From positions 40,072,408 through 40,136,407 of the forward strand of contig JAJKFL010000003.1 of the NCBI GenBank assembly GCA_021186555.1: a DNA stretch of 64,000 nucleotides, in the 5' to 3' direction. Origin of the DNA: Reticulitermes speratus (lineage: Eukaryota > Arthropoda > Insecta > Blattodea > Rhinotermitidae). Under the pieces are notes generated by a model that did no database searches, was not told the origin of the DNA, and was given only the letters and a program-made list of their open reading frames with translations. Both the position numbers and the translations under genes were made by a program. Each line of letters opens with the position of its first letter. The stretch's first letter is position 1. Below are positions 1-10,985 of this stretch, one piece after another.

Positions 1-1532
1 CATAAAATATATTCTGTATTTTTCGGCACAGAGTAAAATTCCGGTTATATTCATTTCGGGAAAATCTGAAGATCCAGATCTCGTATAACATGTTTAAATT
101 AAATTACGTATGTATATCTGTGTATGTATATAAGTATATGTAGTTTGGATTAAAATTGTGCTGGATAAGTTGGCAAAGAATATTATCTACAGGCGTATTT
201 ATTCCCATGTTAAAGTGGATTTCTTTCGCCATGACATGGTTACCTCCTGAGGCTGCGAACGGAGAAGGCCTCCAGGTCTATATAGGTGTAAACGCGTTTT
301 CTTATTTTGACTGAACAACTTAAATTACAAGGCGAATCAAACTTATTTGAAAAATTATTTTGATCTGAGAAGAATGAAGTCAATAAACGATTTAGGGCGC
401 GCTGTAACGAGCAGATTCCTAATGTATATACATGAACTTGTAGCACGCTACTTTTAGGACAGTGAATTCGAGAAGCCTGCAAGAAATTAGGAAGGAAAGA
501 AGGAATATATACCAAATTGTAGTAGGGAACTTTATGGAAGAATTAAACTTTGAGATCTGAGGAGATTGTAGGATAATATTAAGATGTAATTTAATTATAC
601 AGTTTGTGAGGACCGGGGTTGGATGTAACTGGCACGAGATCATGTGCAGGGGCTGTTGTGGCGATGTTGAACCTACTTGTTCTACTACTGCAGTGTTTAT
701 TGAATTCAGTTAGTGGCTTCATCACTTTTCAAACTTTGCCCCATGTGAAAATAAACATTCTGCTTTCCTCGATATTGAGTTTATTGCGAAACTAAAATTT
801 TTGTTACTTACCTGAAAGGCGTCCTTTAAGGATATGTTCTATGCCCATTCAGTGTCTTTTCGTAACTGTTATTCAAAATATTTCGGTTTCCAATGCTAAT
901 ACTCGTAATATTATAAAGAATAAATGGATTGCCACTTATCGTGGAAAGTGAAGAAACGGCGCTAGAGAAATTAGTTCATATGAAAGTGAAAGGTAGAAAG
1001 CAAATCACTCAAACTGCAGTGTATTTCGAAGGATATGTTTCTTATTTAAGACACAACTCCATGTGCTGTTTTAGCCTACTTTCCATTCGAACGAGGTGAG
1101 GAAAAATATGCGTGTGAAACAACGTGGTGTGTGTTTGTATGTGTCTGCCTGTATCTCTGGGTTCGCCATTTCAAATATGGAACAATTTGGCCGATTGTCA
1201 CGAAACTTGCTACGAACGTTAGGTCTAAGATAGGATTATGCCTGTAAAGCCTGGAATAAAAATAAATAATAATTATAAATTTATTTTGTACTTCAGGAAG
1301 CACACTGCTTCTAAATTACAAAAACCAATCAGGCAATTTATGAGATTTATACGAAGTCAAAAATAATCCTGTAGGTATTATGCAGAATTTTAATGGTAAA
1401 GGAGGGGGTACGTATAATAACCATTGAGATGTAATGGTGTAATTGCGCTAACCAATTTATATGATAATGGAACCGCGACGACATAAAGTAGATAAAAATC
1501 TCTGAAAATGTACCTACATGATCAAAGTTAGC
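1..1532. other. No gene recognised
   Basis: AT-rich sequence with only short unconvincing open frames on both strands. I see no repeat family, splice pattern or protein motif I can name. Confidence 0.6.
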
Positions 1533-1790
1533 CGATCCCAGTGGCCGCGCGGTCTAAGGCGTGGGTCTGCGGCAGCTCGCTTACTGGGATTGTGGGTTCG
1601 AATCCCGCCGGGGGCATGGATGTCTGTCTCTTGTTTGTGTTGTGTTGTCAGGTAGAGGTCTCTGCAACGGGCTGGTCCCTCGTCCAGAGGAGTCCTACCG
1701 AGTGTGGTGTGTCTAAATTGTGTGATCGTGAAGCCTCGAAAACTGAGGCGGCCTTGGCCCCCAAGGGGCTGTCGAGCCATTGAAAAAGAA
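1533..1790 (+). mobile_element. tRNA-derived SINE, family A
   Basis: It starts CGATCCCAGTGGCCGCGCGG, with an A-box-like GCGGTCTAAGGCG and a B box GGGTTCGAATCC at about 1594. A body follows (GTCAGGTAGAGGTCTCTGC, GTCCAGAGGAGTCCTACCGA), ending GGGGCTGTCGAGCCATTGAAAA. Near-identical copies lie at 30003 and 56933. The tRNA-like head is RNA polymerase III promoter architecture; it is not a functional tRNA gene. Short open frames on both strands here are by-products. Confidence 0.9.
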
Positions 1791-4700
1791 TAAACGTTTG
1801 GATGTATAGCCAGTCATTTAACATTGTGGAAATAACACAATTTGTTTAGAGATATGTTACTTAAGCTTTTCAATTATGGTCTGTAGGTACGTAGCAACCG
1901 TTCGTTATTGATAGGGTTGAGATGGTTGATGGAAGACGCACATTTATTCTTTCTAAAATAAAAGCTCTGCTGGTTGTGTAAGCCACTCCATTCTATAGAA
2001 GAATAAGAGGAATAAGGTTGGGGTGAAGTCGTAGAGGTGAAACACCTTGGTGGGGTAGACCTCTTTCATTCTGCCCGTGCTTATTGAAGTTATAAATTTC
2101 GCCACCAGATCCAGTTCCTTGTTTCTAAGGTTCGTCTGTTCCCTCTATTAGAGGGTATTCCAAAAGTAGAGGCATGATAGAACTCTGTTGTTTTGTTGAG
2201 AAGAAGAAAAACATTTTGGTAAAGAATTTACCTCTGGTCAATTACGATTTTGGAATACATCACGCAGGGTGCTCAATTATGATTTTGGAATACATCACGT
2301 AGGGCATAAGCACTGCGATGTGGTTTCTGTATTTGCAACAAAAGTAAAATACATTCTTTTGCCGTCTTAACGCATATTCGGGGTATCTATCCTGAAAGAG
2401 ACTGTGGACTCTTTACAGACTCTTAAAGGTAATTAATTTATATTCAGATATGTACTCATATTTTGGGATTTTCTGTCCCAAAGTTATATGTTTACTGTTT
2501 AATATTTAGTACTAAGAGAGAAGAGGTTTCTGGCGCGACAGGTACTTTGTTGTACAATGTACAACCTCTGTGTACGTAAAATTTTTCGTATACCCCTGCA
2601 AGCTTAGTTTTGTATCCCCATGTTTGTAATTATTGACTCAAAAATAATATTTCTTATGTAGTGTACAGACACTTTTATGCAGTATCGGCGTAACAAATTT
2701 CACTAAGGCACTAACTGCAAATATACCGAGAGCTAAAATAAATTTTTTTACGACTGCCATGTCTTTATTTTACACTCTACAACAAGGGCATCTTAACAAA
2801 ATGTTATCTTTCAAAGATCGAGTACCATACAACATTTTAATACCTTAAAGTAAGTGTCGCTCCCACCTCACAATTTCGCTCGTCCAGAATATTTTTTTAC
2901 TAACTACACAAAAGTTAGAAATATTCCAATATTATATTATTAAAAATGTTGCGAAAATAAATAATCTGTTTCAAAAGTAGAAAAGGGGGACAGAGACAAA
3001 ATCGTCATCTCTTACGCCTATTCTTTCTTACTTTAATGGTGGTAAGGAAGCTAAAATTTATACTGCTTTTGTAGGTGCTCAAATCCTGGCCATTCTTTCC
3101 GGAAATAAGCTAGCGCTACTCTCCTTGTAACTTTCATCTTAATGATTTTTGTTCTAATACTCGCTCCTACGTGTTAAACAAAGCAGCCTTGATGACTAAA
3201 TATGGTGACACGTCATACATGAACGGTGATTTATTGCCGGTAGGGCAATTGGATTTTTCTCTTTCCCAGCACATCCAAACGCTCAGAACTTTCCACCACC
3301 TTGCGTAACCACGAAATGATTAGCGGACATACTTTTTTCTGGGATAAAGATAACCGTAGGGTCTATGCCACTCATCTCTATACCTATGATGTTGATATCA
3401 GCATTTAATAAAGCTTTCTGTTCATTTCTATCACATGTTGTTAAAAACACTAATACATTTGTATTTACGAACAATTAAATAAGTAAAATTAAGAGCCCAG
3501 CAAAATGAGAGTCACTAGTATCAGAAACCGGTTTCAGCACTGCTGATACCAAAACCCATCATTGTACGCAAGCTCCTCAGTCAGTTACATTCACCTCCTT
3601 TTATCAAATCTGTCTTCTTAATATATATTTCAGTATTCTTCTCCTATATGCGTTTCGATTTTCCAAGAGACCAGTACAACACAATTCTCGTACCTAACTA
3701 CATGCTAAACCCATGAAAAACTTCCAGTTTTAACTGTCCTAATAACGCTACATGAGCAGTATAAATCACAAAGTTTCATCTCGTTGGTTTGCTACCCTAA
3801 ATTGTTGACTTGCCTGTTATCCTTCTTAGGGCCAAATTTGTCCTGATTCCTTTGTTTTCAAGTTTATTTTTTCTGTGAAGTTATGTAATACATATTCGTC
3901 TGCCAAATTTATTGAAGTATTTCACACCCACACAAACTAACTGGGGAAACTATTGTTTTACGTATTAGTCGTCAGTGTTACGGAAAAGAAACGTAATTTT
4001 AAATCTTCAGCACAATAATAATGCGCCCTTACATTATTACTTTCATAATTTAAAAACAAATTTTATTTATACTTGGGATTTTCTGAGATGGGTATTAAAA
4101 TTAAGATCTGGAATGTGACGCCATGTTTATAGATTCCAGCATTGCTGATGGACCTACAGCCTCCGTTTTCACTGTCAGAGTAATTTATATTAAATAATTA
4201 TGTTCCCTGACACTTTAACGTAAATTACATATATATATGTATAATGGCGTAGGTGTTTTCTTTGGTAGTAATTAGCTTGCGTTCTGCAGACGTCCTGTTT
4301 AACTCCCCAAGATTTCACTTTCCTTACAGTTAAGATTTCGTGCCACCCGCTTCATTTTGTGTAGCAACTGGACCAGTTTTAATTTTGTGCCTGAAGACAA
4401 ACGACTGGAGCTAGTAAAGAACGGAGCTAAGGGTGAGTAGCTAGGCAGGGCCATCACTTGAAATTAAATGAAAAGAGCGGACACGAAGAGAAAGATGGAG
4501 AACCGTCCCATTTAAATTTTGTTAGAGTCGTGTTAGGAGATGTGTTGCTCTGGAAATCGTTAACTGCTTTGGATCTGTTCTACCAGATCAGTGAAAAACG
4601 TAGTGGAAGTTAGCGGCGTTACTGCTGCTTTGTCGATTTCCATTTCGAGGATCTTTGCGTTCAGTTCCGTAAGTGAATTCCTAATGAGGAGGTTGTAAAC

Positions 4701-5469
4701 CCTTTGTTTTTTTAGTGTATTTCGTTGCCAAGTTCACGTAATGGAATTATAATTAGGAACAGGTGCTGAAAATTTTAATTTTCTGTTGTAGTTGCGAACA
4801 GTTACTGGAAGATAGTAGGAGTGGCTTTCGGAAATCATTTGGAATCAACTAATTTGCAGCAGTTTTGCTATATTAGGTTGAATGCTAAACAACTGCTAGC
4901 TCAACCTATTCCCCTGTTAGTTATACACCGCTGCCAGTTCGTTGGGAGTTTCCAGTTGGCTTCACGGAACCAATCTTTAGCGGTGTTGCTATATCACTCA
5001 CGGACAGCCGCCGGTGCTGTTTCCGTGCCACTCTTGAAGCTCCGTCCCCATTTGAAGACAATGCTGCGTGCAGGTGCTTTCTCTCCGCAAATTGCAGGCA
5101 ACCGGCGATGAATGTCTGACGGTTTAAAGCCTTCTTTCCACAGGAACCACGTGGTCTATCTCTGCCCACGATAATTGCCTTCCATTTTGCGACTGTTGTC
5201 CATGCGCTTCGACCGCTAGACTTGGTAATGACGCAGCAGTTTGCACAGGGATGCGCGACTAGGGCCATTTGGTGGTGGAATGCTGTACTAGGACTGCACT
5301 ATCCGATGATAATTGCGCGATCTTACAGCGTGTTACTTGCCGAAACAGCAGCCTCTGTCCAAATCATTTCCGAACACCCTTCGTAATTTGCTGTTACACT
5401 TGCGAACATTTACTGGAAGATAATAACTTGCTTTGCCCTTGATTTCAGGCTTCCGCCGCGATGTTGATG
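1791..5469. other. No gene recognised
   Basis: AT-rich; apart from the small tandem duplication at 2238-2305 I recognise nothing. A 63-codon minus-strand frame at 3283-3474 has no family I can name. Confidence 0.5.
2238..2305. repeat. 35-bp tandem duplication
   Basis: Two adjacent units share ATTTTGGAATACATCACG and differ at very few positions (2238-2272 and 2273-2305). This is a simple local duplication of recent look. Confidence 0.85.
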
Positions 5470-5673
5470 AGATCTGCGCTCTTCTGGGTTATTACGCGGC
5501 GTCGTGTGGTAATTGTTTACAGACGTTTCGGGGCAACGTATCGGTTCCGTCTTCACGGGTTAAGAGTGCGAGTGGACTCTTGACCCGTGAAGATGGGACC
5601 GATACGTTGTCCCGAAACGTCGGTAAAAAATTACCACACGACGCCGCGTAATAACCCAGAAGAGCGCAGATCT
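5470..5673. mobile_element. Foldback MITE, near-perfect 98-bp arms
   Basis: Arms 5470-5567 and 5576-5673 are inverted copies differing at about 6 of 98 positions, with an 8-base loop. The outer end reads AGATCTGCGCTCTTCTGGG and continues into TTATTACGCGGCGTCGTG. There is no coding capacity; the apparent 72-codon frame over it is a by-product. One arm of a related copy lies at 56505-56602, and shorter relatives at 13287, 16388, 35964, 37047, 45231, 47761 and 58599. A target duplication is not evident. Confidence 0.9.
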
Positions 5674-5804
5674 TAACTTGCTTTATACTTGCGAACAGTT
5701 GTTGAAAGAGATTATGCTGTTATTAAACTTATAAGTACTCAGCGAAAGAGATTACTTTACAAGAACCGTTTCAGCATATCGATTTTTTCTTTACTTCAGA
5801 GAAT

Positions 5805-6110
5805 GTTTGAAGACATGTGGCACGTATGGGGGAGGGCCGAGATGCATGCAGTGTTAGTGGAGAAAGCGTAGGAAAAGAGACCACTTGAAAGACATGGGCG
5901 TAGATGGGAGTATAATGTTCAAGTGGATTTAAAGAAATCTGTTGGCACGTCGTAGACTGGTTTGCTCTGGCTCAGGATAGGGAAAAGTAGTGGGGTGTTG
6001 TGAACACGGCGATGAACCTTCGGGTTTCTTACAGTACGGATAATTTCATGACTGGCTGAAGAAGTATTGGTGTCTCAAGGAGGACTCTTCTCCATGGAGT
6101 TATTTAAACC
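5805..6110 (+). mobile_element. RTE-like LINE, C-terminal tail
   Basis: Pieces of the LINE carboxyl end are legible: MHAVLVEKA, then EKRPLERHGRRWEYNVQVDL, then WFALAQDREK, then VVNTAMNLRVS, ending near a RRTLLHG-like motif. Stops interrupt it. Truncated at the 5' side; an old copy. Confidence 0.75.
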
Positions 6111-7388
6111 GTTTCAAGATTATTTGTGATTATTAAATTAATTTATCGAACACACTACGTGCATTGTTACTGATCAACCCTTGTGTGCTTAGTACTTACA
6201 ATTACTCTGCACATTAAACAATTTCATATAGCCTATAATTTTACTTATCACATTAATATTGTTGTCAGTGCAGCCAGTAGACAGGTTAGAATTCCGGAAA
6301 ATGTCGTAGCCTGCAGAAGGCGTGTCTGTATTTACTAGCCAATCAAAGGAACCAATCTGTTGAATACTGTGTACAGTGCGGGTTACAGTTGCATGCTACG
6401 GAGTGTTGAAGAAGTCTGGGAGCTGCATATCGCTCCTGTATTTATTCCTTTTTCTAGTTATATTTTGTTTAAAGTGTGAGGAGATTTAAGTTATTGCTTG
6501 CTTTACTGACCTCCATTTTTAACCTAGATTTGTGTAAGTGGAAGGACGGGAGGTTTTCAGATCCTGAAATCCATATTTTGGTTATATATATATATATACT
6601 CTGGATTTGTCTCCCGTTGTTAAAATTTAAGTTTAATTTTCTTGTCGTGCATTAAGAACTGCCAGCTTTACATTAAATCTCAGTTGCCTTTAGTTTTTAA
6701 TTTAACTTTTGAAACTTTCAATTTTTCCGTACGAATCCTGTGACTTCCTTCTTTGAAACTCCCATAAATCTGCAGTATAAGGTATTAAACTACGTATATA
6801 GAGCGCTCCGAGAACGGTACTATGTGTGGCGTTACAAAGTGTGAAATAAATCAGGGAGCAGTGGTCCGTAATGTAATTTATGCCACTATAACGTTCAGCC
6901 AGAATCGTCTGTTCGTTCTCTAGGCTTGTACGTGGTCCCTGCCATAGAGGATATTATGTTTAGGCAATTGAATATATTTTAAATCCTCGAATATTACATT
7001 TCTGAGCGCAATGTCTGTGACACGGTACAGAAAGACCTTAATGTCAATGTCTTCGTGACGTATCAACTTCTTGACCTCTATGTGATCTCTCTACATTCCC
7101 CGCTGCTCGTTATCTGTCCAAACACACTCGCTGCCTGTTCCATGCAGCAGTTAAGAACCTATTTTTAGTTCAGTTCACCAAGTGTAACGGCACATATGAG
7201 TGTGGTTTAAACGCTCCAGCCTCATCGCAAGTTGTATTCCTGGACATCACTGTGACGCGAGTTCACTTGTTTCTGCGAAAAAGCCGGTAATGTAGTTTTC
7301 TGTTTTGTATATCACGAAAGCACGGGATTAAGTGTTTTGTTTTCAGTGCAGTTTCGAGTTTCAGTAAGTATACGTCATTGCTGATGGC
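6111..7388. other. No gene recognised
   Basis: AT-rich with a short TA run near 6584-6598. Nothing else is identifiable. Confidence 0.5.
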
Positions 7389-7600
7389 ATGAGCCGGGAT
7401 ATCTCAGAAAGTGAAGTGACTGGCTATAGACAGGATAAACCGGGTTCTACTCCCGTCACGGCAAAGGTGTTTCTTCCTTCTCTGCTGCATCTAGACCGCC
7501 ACTGGAACCCTCTCAGGTCTACTATCCAGTACGTACAGCGGGTAGTATTGGCGGGAGTGACGCTGACCCACCGATTACTTATTCCAGTGCCCTGATTAGG
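7389..7600 (+). mobile_element. Probable tRNA-derived SINE, divergent
   Basis: The head GAGCCGGGATATCTCAGAAA and B-box-like CCGGGTTCTACTCCCG resemble a tRNA-derived SINE; the body after it has no second copy I can see in this window. Moderate support only. Confidence 0.5.
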
Positions 7601-7844
7601 AAAGTCTGGAGATATACATCGGTTTTTTTTAACTTTTTAAAACCCATTGGGTGCTTTATCTACCACTAGTTTTAACATTCAGAAATTCTATATACATGGT
7701 GAATTTATGTGTTGCTGTGGTTAAAGTAACGATTACTTCAGTATTAACTGACTGCGGATTTATAACGGAGATTTTGTGTTGTTACTGCTCAGTAAGAACA
7801 GAATCTTTAAACATAATTCGGAGGTTAATTTTCGTCTTTGAAGT

Positions 7845-8010
7845 GCCATGGCCCAGACGGCTAGTCGCCGGCGCGACACCGCGGAGTTCCGGTTTCGATC
7901 GCAGGTCAGTCCTTGTAAGATTGGTGGTGGACAAGGTGGTACTGGGAAAGGTTTTTCTTCGAGTATATCGGTTTTCCTCTTTCAGTAACATTCAACCATA
8001 GCTCCATACT
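7845..8010 (+). mobile_element. tRNA-derived SINE, family C
   Basis: GCCATGGCCCAGACGGCTAG, CACCGCGGAG and CCGGTTTCGATCGCAGG match the copy at 10841 (CATGGCTCAGGCGGTCAG, CACCGCGGAG, CCCGGTTCGACCTCAGG). The B box is CGGTTTCGATC. Body similarity after the head is weak. Confidence 0.75.
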
Positions 8011-8032
8011 CTTCTCCATGTACACGTTGCTT

Positions 8033-8074
8033 TTACCAGAAGGACAAACGGGCGAAGCCTGGTAACCTTCCAAA
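8033..8074 (+). repeat. Short dispersed repeat with conserved stem
   Basis: TTACCAGAAGGACAAACGGG then CGAAGCCTGGTAACCTTCCA recurs at 14640-14680. TTACCAG and CTGGTAA can pair. Nature unknown; it may be the tail of a larger repeat. Confidence 0.6.
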
Positions 8075-8085
8075 AATCAATGCTC

Positions 8086-9089
8086 TTTCGGAAATTTGGG
8101 AGCACTGGATAGAAAAGAAGTTTCACTTTTTTGTTGTTAAACGGTTACAAGTTTTTATGGTATGGCGCTTAGTTAAGCACAACAAACATGTCTTTACCTT
8201 ACGGGTGACAGAACATCATAATGTTAATTTGGTACTTTGTCTTACGAATCTAAAAGTAATTGTCCTATCTGTCAGGATTATTTAAACAATATTGTTGTAC
8301 CTATTATGAATGGAAGACAGATGTTCGTATATATTATACATAAAACTTCAGTCCGTACCTCAGAGAGAACAGTCTGTGTCCATTATAAAGACCAACCGCT
8401 GAATGCTGTGTATGGAAATAACTGATGTGTAGTGTGAGAAGCATACAGAACATAAACGCATTATTTGACAAAGTGCAAGTTTTCTTAATATTATAGCAAG
8501 GGGTACATATCTTTACAACTGTACTTTACAGGACTAATATTTTCATTCAGGGATCATATAGAGAACAGTGAATTGCATATTAATTGCTCGCCCCCAGATT
8601 CATAAAATCTCATTTAAAAGTGCGTACAAAAGGGAAAAGGAACAGCAAGGACTTTCTGTGATTTATACAGGAAAAATATGTCGGCAGTACCTCATCCATT
8701 GTCAGCATCAGTATCATCAAGAGAACCATCACAGTCAAGTGATAAGTCGGTTATTGTAGAATTTATAACCAAGCCATATTCACTTAAAGAGTTTTAGCTT
8801 GCATTTGTGGAGAAATATGGTAGACTGTTATGCCTCTTAACAATCAACTTATATAAAGGTCACGTCCGTTTTCACAATTCACGTACTAGCTATTCTCGGT
8901 TCTGTAGACTACATAGAATTTAAGCAACCGTTTAGTACAAAGTTAGGAACACTGAAGGGTTGTTTCCGTATTCACAGCATCTCGTCACCAGATTCTATCC
9001 TGAGCCAGATGAATTCATTCCACATCCTCAACCCTGTTCCTTTTGTACGCTTATAACTCATCCCATATTTGATATATACCTATCAGTAT
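8086..9089. other. No gene recognised
   Basis: AT-rich; only short frames of about 60 codons without motifs. Confidence 0.5.
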
Positions 9090-9388
9090 AAAGGTAAAGT
9101 TAAAGTTCACCCTAAAGTAGACCATGAAGTCCAGAGGAGCAGTAGAGGTATAGCTGTATTCTTTCTTTAACCTCGGAACTAGATGGTGTGGGTGGTCAAC
9201 TCCACGCCCCGGCCTTTTTATCCCCGGGAAGGAGACCCGGTACCCATTGTATAGGAGGCTGGGTGGGCCCCAGGGCTGGTCTGGACGGGTGCGGACAATC
9301 TCGCCCCCACCGGGATTCGATCCCCGGACCATCCAGCTCGCAACGAGTCGCTATACAGAGTACGTTATCCCGGCCCCTCCCTGAGCAT
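9090..9388 (-). mobile_element. tRNA-derived SINE, family B
   Basis: Read on the minus strand: GGCCGGGATAACGTACTCTG, ATAGCGACTCG, a B-box region GGGGATCGAATCCCGG, then GGCCCACCCAGCCTCCTATA, ACAATGGGTACCGGGTC, GGCCGGGGCGTGGAGTTGAC, ending in a TTTAACTTTAACTTTACC tail. Related copies lie at 13661, 23073 and 42284. Open frames with PTQPPIQWVPG-type peptides here are by-products of the repeat. Confidence 0.88.
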
Positions 9389-9547
9389 AACATGTTGAGA
9401 AGTAATACGAGTATAACCTAAAGGGTTTGTTTAATGGCAGCTCTTCATCCGCGGTATGCCTGATTCGAACCTTGGCAAGTACACCGGCCATCATGACTGA
9501 GGATTTTGCGGATTTTGACAGCACCTCAGGCCAAGTGCTAGGACATA

Positions 9548-9790
9548 CAGTGGTCCCTCAGTAATCCGAATCCCCGGGTGGGCCAATTATAGCGCAGTAT
9601 TCCCCATTTAAATTATTATTATTATTATTGTATACTGTTAGGTACGGTACTTACGCTTTAAGGTGTTTTGCTTTAGAACTGAGTGATGATTTTTTGCATG
9701 TTACCTGTACCATGTAGTTTCCCCTCGGTGGTCCGGATTCCGCGGTAATCCGGACCACCCGATATATTCCGGATGACCGAGTGACTACTG
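9548..9790. mobile_element. pogo/Tigger-like MITE with TA duplication
   Basis: Left end CAGTGGTCCCTCAGTAATCC and right end (complement) CAGTAGTCACTCGGTCATCC form imperfect terminal inverted repeats, flanked by TA at 9546-9547 and 9791-9792. An inner palindrome near 9729-9762 is built on GGTGGTCCGGATT/AATCCGGACCACC. An ATT repeat lies in the middle. Non-coding, Tc1/mariner-type non-autonomous element. Confidence 0.85.
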
Positions 9791-9792
9791 TA

Positions 9793-10584
9793 TATGAATT
9801 AGGCCACAACCGCCTACTAAAAAAATAATTTCAGTTTATCATTCACATATCATTATTTTATTCGAGACTGTGCAGGTACTGTGCGATAATAAGAGCCTCG
9901 CAAAACAGACCACGAAAAATACGTATTTGAAAAATTATTAAACATTTATAATGAGTGGGGCGCGAGCAGTATGACATCTACGGATGTCGAAAAAATGTTC
10001 ACATAAATATCTCTTCATTCTACCCTAATATTCAATCAGCGCCACTTTTGTTCACCGCAATTTGTGGCGGTATATCGAGGGTGGCGGTAAATTGGAATAC
10101 TGTATAATAGGGAATTTCTGTTCACAGACTTTCATGATCGCTAATTGAGGGTGGCGCTATATCGGTATGTACGTTAGACTTTACTTCTTCGCTGCTTAGT
10201 AGGGAGAGTCGTACAACGAATAATCCATAGTAGCAGGCCCTTCAAAATGCTTGTATATTTTTCACATTCCGTTGATGTGAGTAGAATTACAACGTTTGTA
10301 ATCAGCTCTAACACGTGCGTTGTTGCTTTGGACTTCACGTGTATCACTAGATAGTATGGGAAATTGGTCCATATTTTCTGCAGGCGTAGAATCTCGTTCC
10401 GTTCGTTTTGATATTGAATCTTGTTATACAACTGACTGAAATATATCCGTGTGCAGTGAGCTTAATTTCCTTTAAGGCCACAATTGTTCTGTAATGGGAA
10501 TATTCCCATGTGTGCACAGAAGACATTAAAAAAAAATACACCACCCAGTTTGCAACAGCTGAGCGTCCGATCGCTGGAAATTTG

Positions 10585-10618
<34 letters not shown>

Positions 10619-10840
10619 TGTGTAAGAGTTTGGAATGATGCCACATGGCGCACCAGGGACTTTGAAAACAGCAATCTACACAACAGTGTATGCGTGCGTG
10701 CGTGCGTGTGTGTAATGTCCATACACTCGTATTATTTCAATATAGGTCCTCACTAATTATCACAAACGAATACCACAATATAAAGAACCATTTTAGCATA
10801 TAAATTTGGACAACTTTTAACACAACAATTTCGAGCTGTA
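9793..10840. other. No gene recognised
   Basis: Contains the GT microsatellite at 10587-10617; small frames rich in HTHTHT or VCVCV are translations of it. The GGTGGCGG-rich stretch near 10040-10165 hints at a further small repeat but I cannot define its ends. Confidence 0.5.
10587..10617. repeat. GT microsatellite
   Basis: About 15 GT units; a shorter GCGT/GTGT run follows at 10688-10711. Confidence 0.95.
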
Positions 10841-10985
10841 CCATGGCTCAGGCGGTCAGTCGCCGGCCTCTCACCGCGGAGGTCCCGGTTCGACCTCAGG
10901 CTAGCCCATGTCGGTTTCTCTCTGAATACTTCGGATTTATGCTATCAGTATCATTCCACCAGTGTCCAGACTCATTCGTTTATCT
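10841..10985 (+). mobile_element. tRNA-derived SINE, family C
   Basis: CCATGGCTCAGGCGGTCAGT and a B box CCCGGTTCGACCTCAGG, matching the copy at 7845 over the head region. Confidence 0.75.

Noticed and set aside
1514-1783. Open frames on both strands at the first SINE
   Set aside because: Both lie wholly within a repeated tRNA-derived SINE whose other copies give the same peptides.
4821-5268. Overlapping frames of 96 and 115 codons on opposite strands
   Set aside because: No domain, no splice pattern and no reason to prefer either strand.
5433-5651. 72-codon frame
   Set aside because: It covers the foldback MITE; palindromic DNA gives such frames by chance.
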